Assembly (NCBI RefSeq): GCF_035594125.1
Contig: NW_026973739.1
Location: forward strand, 62,001 to 126,000
Source: Scylla paramamosain
Lineage: Eukaryota; Arthropoda; Malacostraca; Decapoda; Portunidae
Reading direction: 5' to 3'
Length of the DNA stretch: 64,000 nt
Of the stretch, positions 1-16,356 are shown in pieces. The notes under the pieces are model-generated. The model was not told the DNA's origin. It saw only the letters and a list, made by a program, of their open reading frames with translations, and ran no database searches. Position 1 is the stretch's first letter; every line of letters starts with the position of its first letter. The position numbers and the translations under genes are program-made.

Positions 1-2160
1 AGGAGGGTAGTTTGGAAATCAAAGCTTTGTGCCAGACTCTATCAAAAGCTTTTGATATGTCTAAATCAACAGCAAAAGTTTCAGCAAAATCTCTAAAAGA
101 GGATGACCAAGATTCAGTAAGGAAAGCCAGAAGATCACCTGTAGAGCGGCCTTCACGGAAACCGTACTGGCGATCGGATAGAAGCTTGTGAAGTGATAGA
201 TGTTTAAGGATCTTCCTGTTGAGGATAGATTTAAAAACTTTAGATAGGCAGGAAATTAAAGCAATGAGACGGTAGTTTTAGGGATTAAAACAGTCACCCT
301 ATTTTGAAACAGGATGAATGTAGGCGATCTTTCAGAAAGAAGGAAAGGTAGATGTTGACAGACAGAGCTGAAAGAGTTTGACTAGGCAAGGTGCAAGTAC
401 GGAGGCACAGTTTCGGAGAAGAATAGGAGGGACCCCATCAGGTCCATAAGCCTTCCGAGGGTTTAGGCCAGCGAGGGCATTGAAGACATCATTGCAAAGA
501 ATTTTGATAGGTGGCATGAAATAGTCAGGGGGTGGAGGAGAAGGAGGAACAAGCCCAGAATCGTCCAAGGTAGAGTTTTTTGCAAAGGTTTGAGCGAAGA
601 GTTCAGCTTTAGAAATAGATGTGATAGCAGTGGTGCCATCTGGTTGAACTAGAGGAGGAAAAGAAGAAGCAAAGTTATTGGAGATATTTTTGGCTAGATG
701 CCAGAAATCACGAGTGGAGTTAGATCTTGAAAAGTTTTGACACTTTCTGTTAATGAAGGAGTTTTTGGCTAGTTGGAGAACAGACTCGGCATGGTTCCGG
801 GCAGAAATATAAATTGCATTGAGATTCTGGTGATGGAAAGCTTAAGTACCTTTTGTGGGCCACCTCTATCATGTATAGCACGAGAGCAGGCTGTTTTAAA
901 CCAAGGTTTAGAAAGTTTAGGACGAGAAAAAAGAGTGAGGAATGTACGCCTCCATGCCAGACAGTATCACCTCTGTTATGCGCTCAGCACACAAAGACGG
1001 GTCTCTGACACGGAAGCAGTAGTCATTTCAAGGAAAATCAGCAACATACCTCCTCATGTCCCCCAAAGTAGCAGAGGCAAAACGCCACAGGCATTTTCGC
1101 TTAGGGGATCCTGAGGAGGGATTGGAGCGATAGGACAAGATACAGATATGAGATTGTGATCGGAAGAACCCAACGGAGAAGAAAGGGTGACAGCATAAGC
1201 AGGATTAGAGGTCAGGAAAAGGTCAAGAATGTTGGGCGTATCTCCAAGATGGTCAGGAATACGAGTAGGGTGTTGCACCAATTGCTCTAGGTCATGGAGG
1301 ATAGCAAAGTTGTAGGCTAGTTCACCAGGATGGTCAGTGAAGGGAGAAGAAATCCAAGGCTGGTGGTGAACATTGAAGTCTTCAAGAATGGAGATCTCTG
1401 TAAAAGGGAAGAGGGTCAGAATGTGCTCCACTTTGGAAGTTAAGTAGTCAAAGAATTTCTTTTAGTCAGAGGCGTATACAGCACAGAGGTATACAGCACA
1501 GATAAATTTAATTTGAGAGTGACTCTGTAGTCGTAGCCAGATGGTGGAAAACTCGGAAGATTCAAGAGCGTGGGCACGAGAGCAGGTTAAGTCATTGCGC
1601 ACATAAACGCAGCATCCAGCTTTGGATCGAAAATGAGGATATAGAAAGTAGGAGGGAACAAAAAAGGGCCTACTGTCAGTTGCCTCAGACACCTGAGTTT
1701 CAGTGAGGAAAAGAAGATGAGGTTTAGAAGAGGAGAGGTGGTGTTGTACAGATTGAAAATTAGATCTTAGACCGCGAATGTTGCAGAAGTTAATGAAGAA
1801 AAAGTTGAGGGGGGTGTCAAGACACTTAGGGTCGTCGACAAAAAAGGCAGTCCGACTTGGGGACATTTATGGTCACCTCCCCAGATGGGGACTCTGAGGC
1901 TGGTGTAGGAGTCGCCATGATGATTTTAAAATTTTTTGAGTGAAGGGTGTGTGTGTTATTAGGTGCTTGTTGTTTTGTGTGGAGGAAGAGAGTTGGCTTT
2001 AGAGGGCAGGCTGTGACTACCCCCTAGTGTTGTGAGACACAAATGGAAACGTTCAGTGACGTCACAACTGGGTTTAATGATAAGTTCACAGCACCCCCTG
2101 AACAGTGCATTAGACCTCACTGGGAATAATTATCGTTTCGGCAGGTGTCTACTGCCTCCT
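1..2160 (-). mobile_element. LINE family A copy 1 (5' part, antisense)
   Basis: A non-LTR retrotransposon on the minus strand, running off the left window edge. The element 5' end lies near 2160 (reads AGGAGGCAGTAGACACC on the minus strand), and the start codon is at 1918 (protein start MATPTPASES). An endonuclease (EEP) domain follows with CNIRGLRSNF, LLFLTETQVS and CVYVRNDLTCS, then the RT fingers (KAYGPDGVPP near 430-460). The reading frame is broken. An extra T in the T-run near 1838 shifts frame compared with the copy at 22110, and other shifts occur near 1460 and 1054. Such elements copy their RNA at a nicked chromosomal site; this copy is dead. The family is certain from ten sibling copies here. 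The clade (Nimb/I group versus Jockey) is my judgement from the C-terminal WN.LP..VF block of sibling copies. Confidence 0.9.
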
Positions 2161-2494
2161 TCTGCCATTCCTATTCTGTCCACTTCTCTAATGCCAGAGT
2201 TAACCAGTATTCTGAATCATTCATTCTTTTCTCTGTTAAACTCTGGAACTCGCTGCTTCTGTATTTCCGTCTTCCTATAACGCCAAGACACTTATCCTTC
2301 AGTTTTTGATTGCTGCTTTGGATCCTCTTCGAGGAGCGGCATCTCAGTGGGCCTTCTTCTTCTTCTTCTTCTTCTTCTTCTTCTTCTTCTTCTTCTTCTT
2401 CTTCTTCTTCTTCTATTTTTCAATTTTACTTTTTTTTGTTTTTTCGTTGGCCTTGGCCGGTGTCTCTCCTACATAAAAAAAAATATAAAAAAAA
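2161..2494 (+). mobile_element. LINE family A 3' end fragment
   Basis: This is the 3' end of a family A LINE in sense orientation. It starts abruptly at the very point where the antisense copy 1-2160 reaches its 5' terminus. It encodes the conserved C-terminal tail ([13 protein letters not shown] type, FSVKLWNSLLLYF), then the 3' UTR block seen in all copies (CTCAGTGGGCC ... TTGGCC.GTGTC.CTCCTACATAAA) and an A-rich tail at 2474-2494. A (TTC)n array has expanded inside the UTR. With the neighbour it forms a 5'-inverted structure; see findings. Confidence 0.85.
2354..2415. repeat. (TTC)n microsatellite
   Basis: About 20 TTC units within the 3' UTR of the family A fragment. Sibling copies have a T-rich stretch here, so the array grew after insertion. 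It translates to poly-Ser or poly-Leu frames that are not genes. Confidence 0.95.
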
Positions 2495-3599
<1,105 letters not shown>

Positions 3600-4690
3600 T
3601 GATACCTATTAGTTCGAACATTCCCTTTACTGAATATTACTATCTTAGTTTTTCTATATTATACCTTCAGTTTCCAGTTAAAACAGTAACTATTGAGTGT
3701 AATTAAGGCTTGATTCATGCTTTGTTCACTATCACACAAAATAACCGTGCCATCTGCGTATAATGAAAAGCAATACGTACAATAAAAAGTAATCAATAAT
3801 GGTGACACGTTCTCTCCTTGCCTCACATCCATTTTATATGAGAAAGTAATAGACATATATTACATTACACACGACTTTTTTTTATTATAAAACATACTAC
3901 GAATGATATTTAGTATTTTACCATTGACAGCCTTTAGTAGTTTATGACACAAATCTATACAATATGGAAAACTTTTTGATAATCGACAAACAAACAAAAC
4001 AATTTTCTCTCTTTCCGTTTGAAGAAGTCAACTACCCATTTAAGTTATAATATATGGTCCAATGTGTAATATTCTTCTCTAAAACCTACGTGTGTCATTG
4101 ATTATAAAATTCTTGACGGAGAACAGTTTCAGTTAATCGTTTAAGACAGATGTAAATAATTTGCTCATACAGCTTAGCAGGGCAATTCCTTTATAATCAT
4201 TAGTGTCGTTAACATCTTCCTTATTTATGTACAGAGGCACAATAATATCGGTAGCAAGAATTTTGTTAGTTAGATAATTTCACGTAGGTACAAGAGACAA
4301 AGTTGATCTTGTGAACACTTGACACATTAATTAACAATGGAGTGATGGGATTGTTAAGTATTGTCAAGTCAGCACCATTGTTTAGTTCGTAATGTATGTT
4401 CACATATAGGTTGTGGTTTTCTATGTAAAGTAATTTCACGTGATCATAAAATTTTTCAAATGGTATGTGACTTTGGTTAGTAAATTGTTTGCGTTTTAAG
4501 ATCTTCCAATACATTTTTGGATATTTATTTTACTTTTTTCTTAACTGTTCATGTATATTAACAGTTTCCTTGTCCTTAATTCTTTCTATCACTTTTTGTT
4601 TTATACTTCCTAGTATTTTTTTTTCTGTCATAGCCATGTAAATTATTGTGGTCTCATATTTCTTATATTTGTTCTTAGCCTTATGATATT
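3600..4690 (-). pseudogene. Degenerate LINE reverse transcriptase (family H)
   Basis: A minus-strand remnant of a non-LTR reverse transcriptase unlike family A. In coding order it shows a linker region (4266-4690), NDYKGIALLSCMSKLF around 4130-4240 (fingers, the NYR.I.LL type), then VRQGENVSPLL near 3810-3830. The catalytic box reads YADG instead of YADD at 3749-3760, followed by WKLKV near 3660. Frameshifts and stops separate all blocks. The VRQGENLSP plus YADD.V style is typical of RTE-like or R2-like elements in invertebrates, but I would not assign a clade. Only about 1.1 kb of the RT remains, with no endonuclease seen. Confidence 0.75.
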
Positions 4691-4738
4691 CTCTCCTGCT
4701 GTTATAAAATTACTTGTCGTAACCTCTCATAGTAGCAC

Positions 4739-4744
<6 letters not shown>

Positions 4745-4788
<44 letters not shown>
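4745..4788. repeat. (GT)n microsatellite
   Basis: About 22 GT units just upstream (element-wise) of the family H RT remnant. Confidence 0.95.
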
Positions 4789-4789
<1 letters not shown>

Positions 4790-5810
4790 GTAGGAATAAG
4801 TAAGTAACATTTATTGCCATAGAACTTTCGTCCAAGTTCTTATATACATTTCTAAGTGTAACTGTGGCACGGTCTACGGTCTGTCGATCCGGAGCTGATT
4901 GACAGACTGCATAAGTCAACTAAATGTGGTGAGAGCAACTACCCACAGGAAGATTACATAAAGGGTTGAAAATATGCCTTTCTAAATTGACCTTTCACAG
5001 GAACATACATTTCTATATAAGAAATTCAGACATACAGGAAATATTTATATAAACTCATAAACATGCTATAAGTACATATATGCAATTTCATATATCAAGC
5101 ATAAGACATACGGATAGCAAACCCATTCTAAATACAAATCCGTATTAAAACATGCACTTACACGTTTCTGTATGTACATATATTTTACATATACAGATAC
5201 ATAACAATAGTAACATCATTTTCATGACAAAATTTGAAATAATGAAAATGATATTAGAAATCGGGACACTAAAGAAAGACTAAATATGAACAAGTTGCCT
5301 ACAAAGTAAGTAAACAGTCAAACATTTCATGAAATATGTTCCTGTTTTTAAGAAGAATTTTCTATAAAGAGGCAGACTGTTTAATGACTGGGGAACAAAA
5401 ATTATTACACTATTTTTTTTTTTAAATAGTTCAACTTGAAAGAATGAACATATTAAATTCATATTAATGTTCTTTGTGTGAGAAATATTTTCTGATAATT
5501 AAAATATATCACTTTGTCCAAGTTTTTTTTTATTAATGATAATGTAATATATTTGTGTAATGAAAAAAAAGTTTAGAAATTTTGTGTCAGAGAACACTTG
5601 AGCAGTTGAATCAGATTGCTTAAGAGAAAAATATACAGATTAAATTATATTTTGGGCTACTAACACTTTACTTAAAAATCAAGGCCATTTTTATCTAATA
5701 GAAATACATAAAGTAATGTGTGGATAATAGAGTGTATAATTGATACCGAGCATTGCCTCCGTGGTCAGGTTATGACTGACTATATAAAATGACATTTTTT
5801 TTTTTCTAAA
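4789..5810. other. AT-rich unassigned sequence
   Basis: About 1 kb of AT-rich DNA with several T or A runs. No coding motif, inverted repeat or known element end is visible. A T12 run at 5794-5805 directly precedes the 5' end of the next LINE copy. Confidence 0.55.
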
Positions 5811-6545
5811 ACAGGAGGCAATAGGCACCTGCCGAAACGCTAATTACTCCCAATGAGGTCTAAAACACTGGATCAGGGAGTGCTATGAACTTATCATTAA
5901 GCCTAGCTGTGACCTCATTGAACGTTTCCCTTTGTGTCTCACAGCACAAGAGGGCAGTCACAGCCTACCCTCTAAAAACAAATATCTTCCTTCACATAAA
6001 ACTATAAGTACCTAATTACACACACATCCTTCACTCAGAATTCAAAATTATCATGGCGACTCTTACATCATCCTTTAAGTCCACATCTGGGGAGAGGACC
6101 ATAAATCTCTCCAGGTTTGACTGCTCTTCTGGTATCGACCCTAAGTCTTCACATCCCCATCAACTTTTCTTCATTAGCTTCTGCAACGTTCGCGGTCTTA
6201 TATCTAATTTTCAAGCTGTATAACACCACCTCTCCTCTACTCATCTTATCTTCCTCACTGAAACATAAGTGTCTGAGGCAACTGATAATATCCCTTTTCT
6301 ATTCCCTTCTACTTTCTCTATCCTCATTTTCAATCCAAAACTGGATATTGCGTCTATGTGCGAAACTACTTAGCCTACTCTCATGCCCACGCTCTTGAAT
6401 CTTTTGAGTTTTCCACCATCTGGCTACGACTACATAGTCGCTCTGAAACTAAATTTATCTATGCTATACCTCTCACCTAACTCCTCTGATTATAAGAAAT
6501 TCTTTGACAACTTAACTTCCAAAGTGGAACACATTCTGTGGAGCA
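5811..6545 (+). mobile_element. LINE family A copy 2 (5' UTR and endonuclease start)
   Basis: Starts with the family A 5' terminus (ACAGGAGGCAATAGGCACC) and a 5' UTR of about 240 bp. The start codon at 6053 gives MATLTSSFKS. The endonuclease domain is recognisable ([33 protein letters not shown] at about 6470-6535) but has many frameshifts. Homology stops near 6540, where a 16-bp imperfect tandem repeat (TTCTGTGGAGCAC twice) occurs. The RT-bearing copy at 7256 lies in the same orientation, so the two may be halves of one element with about 700 bp of foreign DNA between them. Confidence 0.85.
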
Positions 6546-7255
6546 CACGTTCTGTGGAGCACATCACTACAATTTCACTCTCCTTCTCTGGATAACTAAA
6601 TGCAATATCATCAAGACTGAATATAATTTACAGACTAATGCATCACACCAACACAAGAAAACATTTAACAACCAATCATTTAACACCACCACCACCAACA
6701 CGCGTGGGCCCACCACTCCAGCAATCAATACCGCCATTCACGACCCATGACACCACCACGTCATGGACTGGCCAGCGGTGGCCAGTCCACGTAAACTTAG
6801 GGACAGCCACCGCTATCTGACTCCAGGTATGGGTAGTCACAACCACCGCTCCACCCCTCAGCCCTCCACCCGTCGCTGTCTGCCCGCTTCACCCTCTGAC
6901 AAGTGAATGAATTCCCAGCACCTGACCCCTTTCCACAATAATTGAGGTGGGCAGAGTCTCTCCTCCCGCTCCCCTATCAGTCATTACAACAGTAGTTTAA
7001 ATAATTATCCACAAAATCCTTTATCAAATGACACAGAAAGTAAAATACATTACAACGAACATATTGAATATACAAAAACGTGTACACAGAAGCATAGGTA
7101 AAAGAACATAACAAAATACAACACCAAATGGCCCATTGCAATTTTAATTCCAAACACTTAAATTACCTTATAGTACCGTTTTAAATGATAAGGAGAACCC
7201 TCGTTAATTTACCATCAGTCCTTAAATCTAAATAGAGAATTAGGGGTAACACTTC
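6546..7255. other. Unassigned spacer with short perfect palindrome
   Basis: Separates two same-strand LINE A pieces. It is C- and A-rich at first (CACCACCACC at about 6690), then AT-rich. It contains a perfect 11-bp inverted repeat, TGGACTGGCCA / TGGCCAGTCCA, at 6764-6774 and 6779-6789 with a 4-base loop. No coding signal seen. Confidence 0.6.
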
Positions 7256-8207
7256 ACAATGATGTTTTCCATGACCTCGTTGGCCTAAACCCTTGGAAGG
7301 CTCATGGACCTGATGGGGTCTCTCCTATTGTTCTCCGAAACTGCACCTGCGTGCTTGCTCCTTCCCTAGTCAGACTCTTACAACTCCGTCTGTCAACATC
7401 TACCTTCTTTTCTTGCTGCAAGTTTGCTAACATTCAGTTTATTCCTAAAAAGGGTAATCATTCTAATTTTTCAAACTATCTTCCGTCACAACAAAGTTTT
7501 TGAATCAATCATCAACAGGAAGATTCTTAAACATCTATCACTTCACAACCTTATGTCTGATGGCCAGTATAGGTTCCGTCAACGCCTCTCTATTGGTGAT
7601 CTTCTGGCTTTCCTTACTGAGTCTTGGTCATCCTCTTTTAGAGACTTTGGTGAAACTTTTGCTGTTGCCTTAGACATATCACAAAACTTTTGATAGAGAT
7701 TGGCACAAAGCTCTGATTTCCAAAGTACCCTCCTTTCAGTTTTATCCTTCTCTCTCTAACTTCATCTCAAGTTTTCATTTTTCACTGTTCTATTTCTGCT
7801 GAGGTAGACGATCACTGTTCTCCTAAATCTACTAACAGTAGTGTTCTTCAGGGTTCTATCATGTCACCCACTCTCTTCCTATTATTCATCAATGATCCTA
7901 TAAACCGTACTTTTTGTCTTATCCACTCCTACGCTGATGATACCACCATCTTTTCACGTCTTTTCATAGACGTCCAGGTCTTTAGGAAATAAACAGTTCA
8001 CCCAGGTAAGCCATGGAAAGTCTGACTTCTGATTTCTCCAAAATTTCTGATTGGGACAGAGAAAATGTATTATTGTTCACTGCCTAAAAAAAAAAAAAAA
8101 ACTCAAATCCTCCACCTATCAACTCTGCTGCCTTGCTGCACAAGACTTTCTTCTTTCTCTCACTTCTGTTCTGTCCACTTCTCTAATGCAAGAGTTAACC
8201 AGTATTC
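7256..8207 (+). mobile_element. LINE family A copy 3 (RT part, internally deleted)
   Basis: A sense-strand RT segment from the fingers (GLNPWKAHGPDGV near 7280) through MSDGQYRFRQ, LTESWSSSFRDFGETFAVALDI, SVLQGSIMSPTLFLLF and the palm box (SYADDTT near 7928-7945). The C-terminal part is shortened: the LHLSTR region (about 8125) joins directly to LHKTFFF..., skipping about 0.4 kb present in siblings. Homology ends in ACCAGTATTCT, where a (TA)n array begins, so the 3' UTR and tail are missing. Stops and frameshifts make it inactive. Confidence 0.88.
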
Positions 8208-8394
<187 letters not shown>

Positions 8395-9324
8395 TGCTAT
8401 GACCACAGATTACTTTCCCTCTTGCTCCCTAAAACTGGGCTAGCTTCCCGTAAGTCACCATCAACCTGTTGCAGGTCTTCATATGGCTATAAGTTCCTCT
8501 TTTGCACCCTTTACAGAAACGGTTATGACAACAGGTTACACGAAAAAGGTAGGCAGCATGTTTCACCCACCAAAAGGCAAGGGAACATTATAATAGGAAC
8601 TGCCAAATCACTCAAACCACTGGGAAAGAATTGATAGCCACGTTCTAGGAAGAGACAATCACAACAAGGGACACCCACTTAAAAAGATCGAAGTATAAAC
8701 TTATTGGACAACCATCCTCGAATAACGAAGCTCCCACTGTTCAACAAAGTATTATATACTTCAGCTCAGTTGTGTCATTTACAGCCTCCTGGACAGCAGT
8801 CATCAACAGGGCCTGAAGAGGGAGCAAAGTGTCACTATATAGCTATGCACTTAAAATCCTCTGCAGCCAAACACTCCAAAGGTCCCTTGACCAGCAGTAG
8901 CATTTAACAAAAGCACATTTTGTGTTAAAAATTTGTGTTAAAAATTTGTGTTAAAAATTTAACACAAGCAGGCTGCCCACAAAACACACAGGAGGGTAGT
9001 GGACCACTCACTGTCACCAGGTCCTCGTCTCACAATGAGAGGAGTCACATCATACTATTCACCAAGTGTCTTGCAATGAAGTGCACTCCCAGACAGATTG
9101 ATGGAGACCCCTATACTACACATATAATAAACTTATAAATAAACATCTTAAAGTAACTGACCCTTCTAGCTGTATCCCGCCCAGTCTCCTTAGAAAACGC
9201 TGCCTACCGCAATACATCTTACTCATTCAAGCTACAAACTGTGACTGACTCCTACTCTGCTTCAACCTGTTGTCATAACCGTTTCTGTAAAGGGTGCAAG
9301 AGAGGGAATGGGAGGTGGGGCGGC

Positions 9325-9466
<142 letters not shown>

Positions 9467-9728
9467 CTCGCGCTACGCTACTAGTGGACACAATAACATT
9501 TCGAAAATTCTTGTGGCTGAACAAATTGGCCTGGATGAATACTGATTATGCCATTTTCTAAGGCAACTCTTCTACTATAATTATGTGAGGCTTAAAATGA
9601 GGGAAAAAAGGGAAAATGTTGAAACTAAATACGGATGGAGACTGGGTGGCGTGCATCAAACTTTTAACAGAACTGAGCGGGGTCAATTGTTCATCGCCCG
9701 GCGGGCATCCCCACTTCCGCTCTCGCCC

Positions 9729-9730
<2 letters not shown>

Positions 9731-9800
<70 letters not shown>
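9731..9800. repeat. (CT)n microsatellite inside repeat G
   Basis: About 35 CT units at the position where the sibling copies carry (CT)n (51692-51802) and, in opposite orientation, (GA)n (45350-45438). Confidence 0.95.
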
Positions 9801-9802
<2 letters not shown>

Positions 9803-9894
9803 CTTTCTTCTCATCTCCTTTGTACTCTCACTCCCTCTAATTATGCCCTACATAATAATAACAATAACAATGATAATTATAATGATAATGATAA

Positions 9895-10293
<399 letters not shown>

Positions 10294-11436
10294 TGTTATG
10301 TGCAGCGACACAAAGCGAATTAAAATGGGGAAACTAGTATGAACTGAATGAGAAAATAATAATGAAAGGGGTGAGAGAGAGCAAGAGATGAGAAGAGTGA
10401 TATTTATTCAAGCAGTCACTCATATTCCTCGCGTAAATTTCCCTACTTCCCCTTGTCCATTCAATCTCAATCAGTCTCAATCAGTATTTAGTAGAAGAGT
10501 TGCCCTTGACAATGAAGTGCATTGTCAAGGGTATTGACAGTATGCAGCTAGCCTCCCTAGTTTAATCAGTAGAATTTTTAGAAATAAATTGTTTTACTCA
10601 AGACCTGAGTGTGGGTGGGTGTGCGGATGTGTGCGGGCGGGTGTGCGTATGTATGTGCGTCGCCCTCCCTCCCCCTTCCATGTACCACCTCCCCATAACA
10701 GTAGAGGGATAGTGTTGGGCGCGCTTTCCTAGTCAGTCACTACCCAGCATTTGGAAGAAGCAGATGTACATGTACACTCTAATATTTGACGGAGATTATG
10801 GCGAGATAAGGAGTTCTCGGATCAGTTGCCTTAAGGTGATAAGTGAGTCATTACGCCTCGGCCTACTTATATAGAATAGGAGTCTCCATAGTAGTCTGCC
10901 AGAAAAGGGCTGCATGTGTGGTGTGTGCGTAAGCCAAGTTTTTCGCACAGAGAGCGGTGAATGACCCTCCTGGGGTTTCGTGGGCACTCTTTTCTAGTAG
11001 TTTCTTGTGACTATTGTTAGTGACCATGTATTGTCTTAAATGCTACTGCGGGCTGATGCAGTTCAGCAGCAGAGGACTCGAGTAATTAGCTGTGTAGTGA
11101 ACTTTACTCCCTGACGTCCAGGGTGGCAGTAAACGACACTCTTCGGCTTGAGGCTATAACACGCCGTTAGACAGTGGGTGGATCCGTTACGGAGGGCAGA
11201 CGCCCAACAAAGTATTATGCCTCGACCATATGCGTGTTATTGTGTTATAACTGTCTTTCCTTGATGTGGTTGTCAATTCTTTCGCAGCTGTGAGTGTTAA
11301 GTGTTGTTTGTGGAGTTACGACCATTGTGAAAAAGGGTGCAGGAGTTACACGGGACCCTCTACACCAATCTTTGAGCCTTACACAGAGTCCAGGTGTGAC
11401 AGCTTTGTGGAGGGGCAGGGATTTGTGGTCATAGCA
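10294..11436 (-). mobile_element. LTR-like repeat G, copy 1 (solo LTR candidate)
   Basis: A 1,143-bp block bounded by TGTTATG on the left and CATAGCA on the right, a short inverted terminal repeat of the TG...CA type usual for LTRs. Homology to the other copies runs throughout: AAATTTCCCTACTTCC..TTG (10440), AGTAGAAGAGTTGCC (10488), a GT-rich tract (10608-10660) where siblings have (CA)n, the GAGAGAGAG stretch (10372) where siblings have (CT)n, GTTATAACTGTCTTTCCT (11240) and GTGGTCATAGCA at the end. It splits a LINE RT reading frame (10293 and 11440), as expected for an insertion. I could not find a convincing target-site duplication. Confidence 0.65.
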
Positions 11437-11439
11437 TTA

Positions 11440-12570
<1,131 letters not shown>

Positions 12571-12574
12571 TAAG

Positions 12575-12856
12575 CTTAATTGAAATATCTAAGCAGGCTG
12601 GATTTAAATATATAAGGGTTTTATAAGCGTGATCCGTTTTTCCTAGGAGAGAATTTATAATTTTCCATTGTATTTTTGGGACTCCCCTGATTTCCCCAGA
12701 TTTTTATAATACATTTTCTTTAGTTCGTAAAGTTAATTTATTTATGCAATTCTCATAAGAATTACCAAAAGTCAGGGATAACTTTTCAGCAAGTAATTGT
12801 ATATTTTTTTCTTTTATAGTGTTTTTCCAGTGCAGGAGTGACAAAGATTAATTTAG
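12575..12856 (-). pseudogene. LINE family E copy 2, linker segment
   Basis: The minus-strand frame includes NCINKLTLRTKENVL (about 12730) and [10 protein letters not shown] (about 12640-12670). That is the connector between endonuclease and RT in many LINEs, corresponding to TWDVINDLMGR in the copy at 36060. It ends where the (TA)n arrays begin on either side. The assignment rests on one short motif plus correct order and strand relative to the fingers and palm segments. Confidence 0.5.
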
Positions 12857-14064
<1,208 letters not shown>

Positions 14065-16356
14065 ATTCACCTTTTCCTTACCTCTAATCCTTCTGTTTAT
14101 GCTGTTACCCTCTCTACTCCGTTGGGTTCCTCCGATCACAATCTCATAACTGTATCTTGTCCTGTCGCTCCAATCCCCGCTCAGGATCCCCCTAAGCGGA
14201 GGTGCCTCTGGCGTCTTGCCTCTGCTAGTTGGGGGGGACCTGAGGAGGTATTTTGCTCATTTTCCTTGGAATGACTACTGCTTCCGTGCCAGACAGCGGA
14301 ATTTGTATGATAAGCGCATAAAAGAGGTGATAGTGTCTGGCATGGGGGTATACATTCCTCACTTTTCTTTTCAACCTAAACCTTCCAAACCATGGTTTAA
14401 CACAGCCTGTTCTCGTGCTGTACAGAATAGAAAGGTGGCCCAAAAAAGGGTACTTAAACCTTCCATCACCAGATTCTCATACGCTTTATATTTATGCCCG
14501 GAATCATGCCAAGTCTGTTCTCCAGCTAGCCAAAAACTCCTTCATTAATAGAAAGTGTCAAAATCTTTCAAGATCTAACTCTCCTCGTAACTTCTGCTCT
14601 CTAGCAAAAAATATTTCCATTGATTTTGCTTCATCTTCTTTCTCTCCTTTATTTCAACCAGATGACACCACTGTTATCACATCTATCTCTAAAGTCGAAT
14701 TCTTTGCTCAAACTTTTGCTAAAATTCTACCTTGGACGATTCAGGGCTTGTTCTTCCCTCTCCTCCACCCACTGACTACTTCAAGCAATCTATTAAAGTT
14801 CTTCACAATGATGTTTTCCTTGCCCTCGTTGGCCTAAACGCTTGGAAGGCTTATGGACATGATGGGGTCCCTCCTATTATTCTCCGAAAGTGCACCTCCG
14901 TGTTTGCATCTTGCCTACTCAAACTCTTTCAACTCAGTCTGTCAACATCTACCTTTCCTTCTCGCTGAAAGTTTGCCTACATTCACCCTCACCGTTCTAA
15001 TCCCTCAAACTACCGTCCTATTGCTTTAATTTCCTGCCTCTCTAAAGTTTTTTTTAATCTATCCTCAACAGAAACATTCTTAAACATCAATCATTTCACA
15101 GTCTTCTATCTGATCGCCAGTATGGGTTCCGTCAAGGCCGCTTTAATGGTGATCTTCTGGCTTAGTCTTGGTCATCCTCTTTTAAAGATTTTGGTGAAAC
15201 TTTCGCTGTTGCCTTGGACATATCAAAAGCTTTTGATAGAGTCTGCCACAAAGCTCTGATTTCCAAACTACCCTCTTATGGCTTCTATCATTCTCTCTGA
15301 AATTTAATCTCAAGTTTCTTTTCTGGCTGTTCTGTTGCTGCTGTTGTAGACGGTCACTGTTCTTCTCCTAAATTTATTAACAGTGGTGTTCCTCAGGGTT
15401 CTGTCCTGTCACTCAATGTCTTCTTATTATTCATCAATGACTTTCTAAACTAAACTTTTTGCCCTGTCCATTCTTACGCTGATGATACCATCCTACACTT
15501 TTCCACGTCTTTTTACATACGTCCAACCCTTCAGGAAGTAAACATTTCAGGCAGGAAAATCACAGAACGCTTTACTTCTGATCTTTCAGAAATTTCTGAT
15601 TGGGGCAGAACAAACTTGGTATTGTTCAATGCCTCATAAACTCAATTCCTCCATCTATCAGCTCGACTCAACCTTCCAGACAACTATCCCTCTTCTTCAG
15701 TGACATTCACTGTCTCCTTCTACACTAAACATCCTCAGCCTGTCCTTTACTTATAATCTAAACAGGAAATCTAAACTGGAAACTAAACAGCTTCTGTGAA
15801 GTTAAGCGTTCTGAGACGTCTCCGCCAGTTTTTCTCATCCCCCAGGTGCTAACTTTGTACAAGGGCCTTATCCGTCCATGTATGGAGTATTCCTCACATG
15901 TCTGGGGGAGTTAACGCTCTTCTAGACAGGGTGGAATCTAAGGCTTTTCGTCTCATCAACTCCTCTCTTTTGACTGACTGTCTTCAACCTCTTTCTTAAC
16001 GCCGCAATGTTGAATTTCTAGCTATCTTCTACCGCTATTTTAATCCTAACTGCTCTTCTGATCTTACTGCGTGCCTCCCCGCTTCCTGTGGCTTCGCTGC
16101 ACAAGACTTTCTTTCTCTCACCCTTATTCTGTCCACCTCTCTCTGGTAAACTATGGATCTCCCTGCCTGCATCTGTATTTCCACCTGCCTTTGACTTTAA
16201 TTTCTTTAAGAGTGACGTTTCAAGACATTTATCCTTCATTTTTTGACTACCGTTTTGGCCTTTTTTCTGGGACTGACGTCTCAGTGGCCTTTTTTTATTT
16301 ATTTTTTTTGTTGCCCTTGGCCAGTGTCGCTCCTACATGAAAAATAAATAAATAAA
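14065..16356 (+). mobile_element. LINE family A copy 4 (5'-truncated)
   Basis: Starts in the endonuclease domain ([23 protein letters not shown] is the catalytic His block) and runs through the linker ([12 protein letters not shown]), the fingers (GLNAWKAYGHDGVPP near 14830), the palm (ETFAVALDISKAFDR, SGVPQGSVLS) and the YADDT box near 15475. It ends with the C-terminal WISLPASVFPP type block, the 3' UTR and an A-rich tail with AAATAAATAAATAAA. Multiple frameshifts interrupt it, for example near 14270, 14548 and 14968. It is a 5'-truncated insertion of normal LINE type. An I-type LINE begins directly after its tail. Confidence 0.92.
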
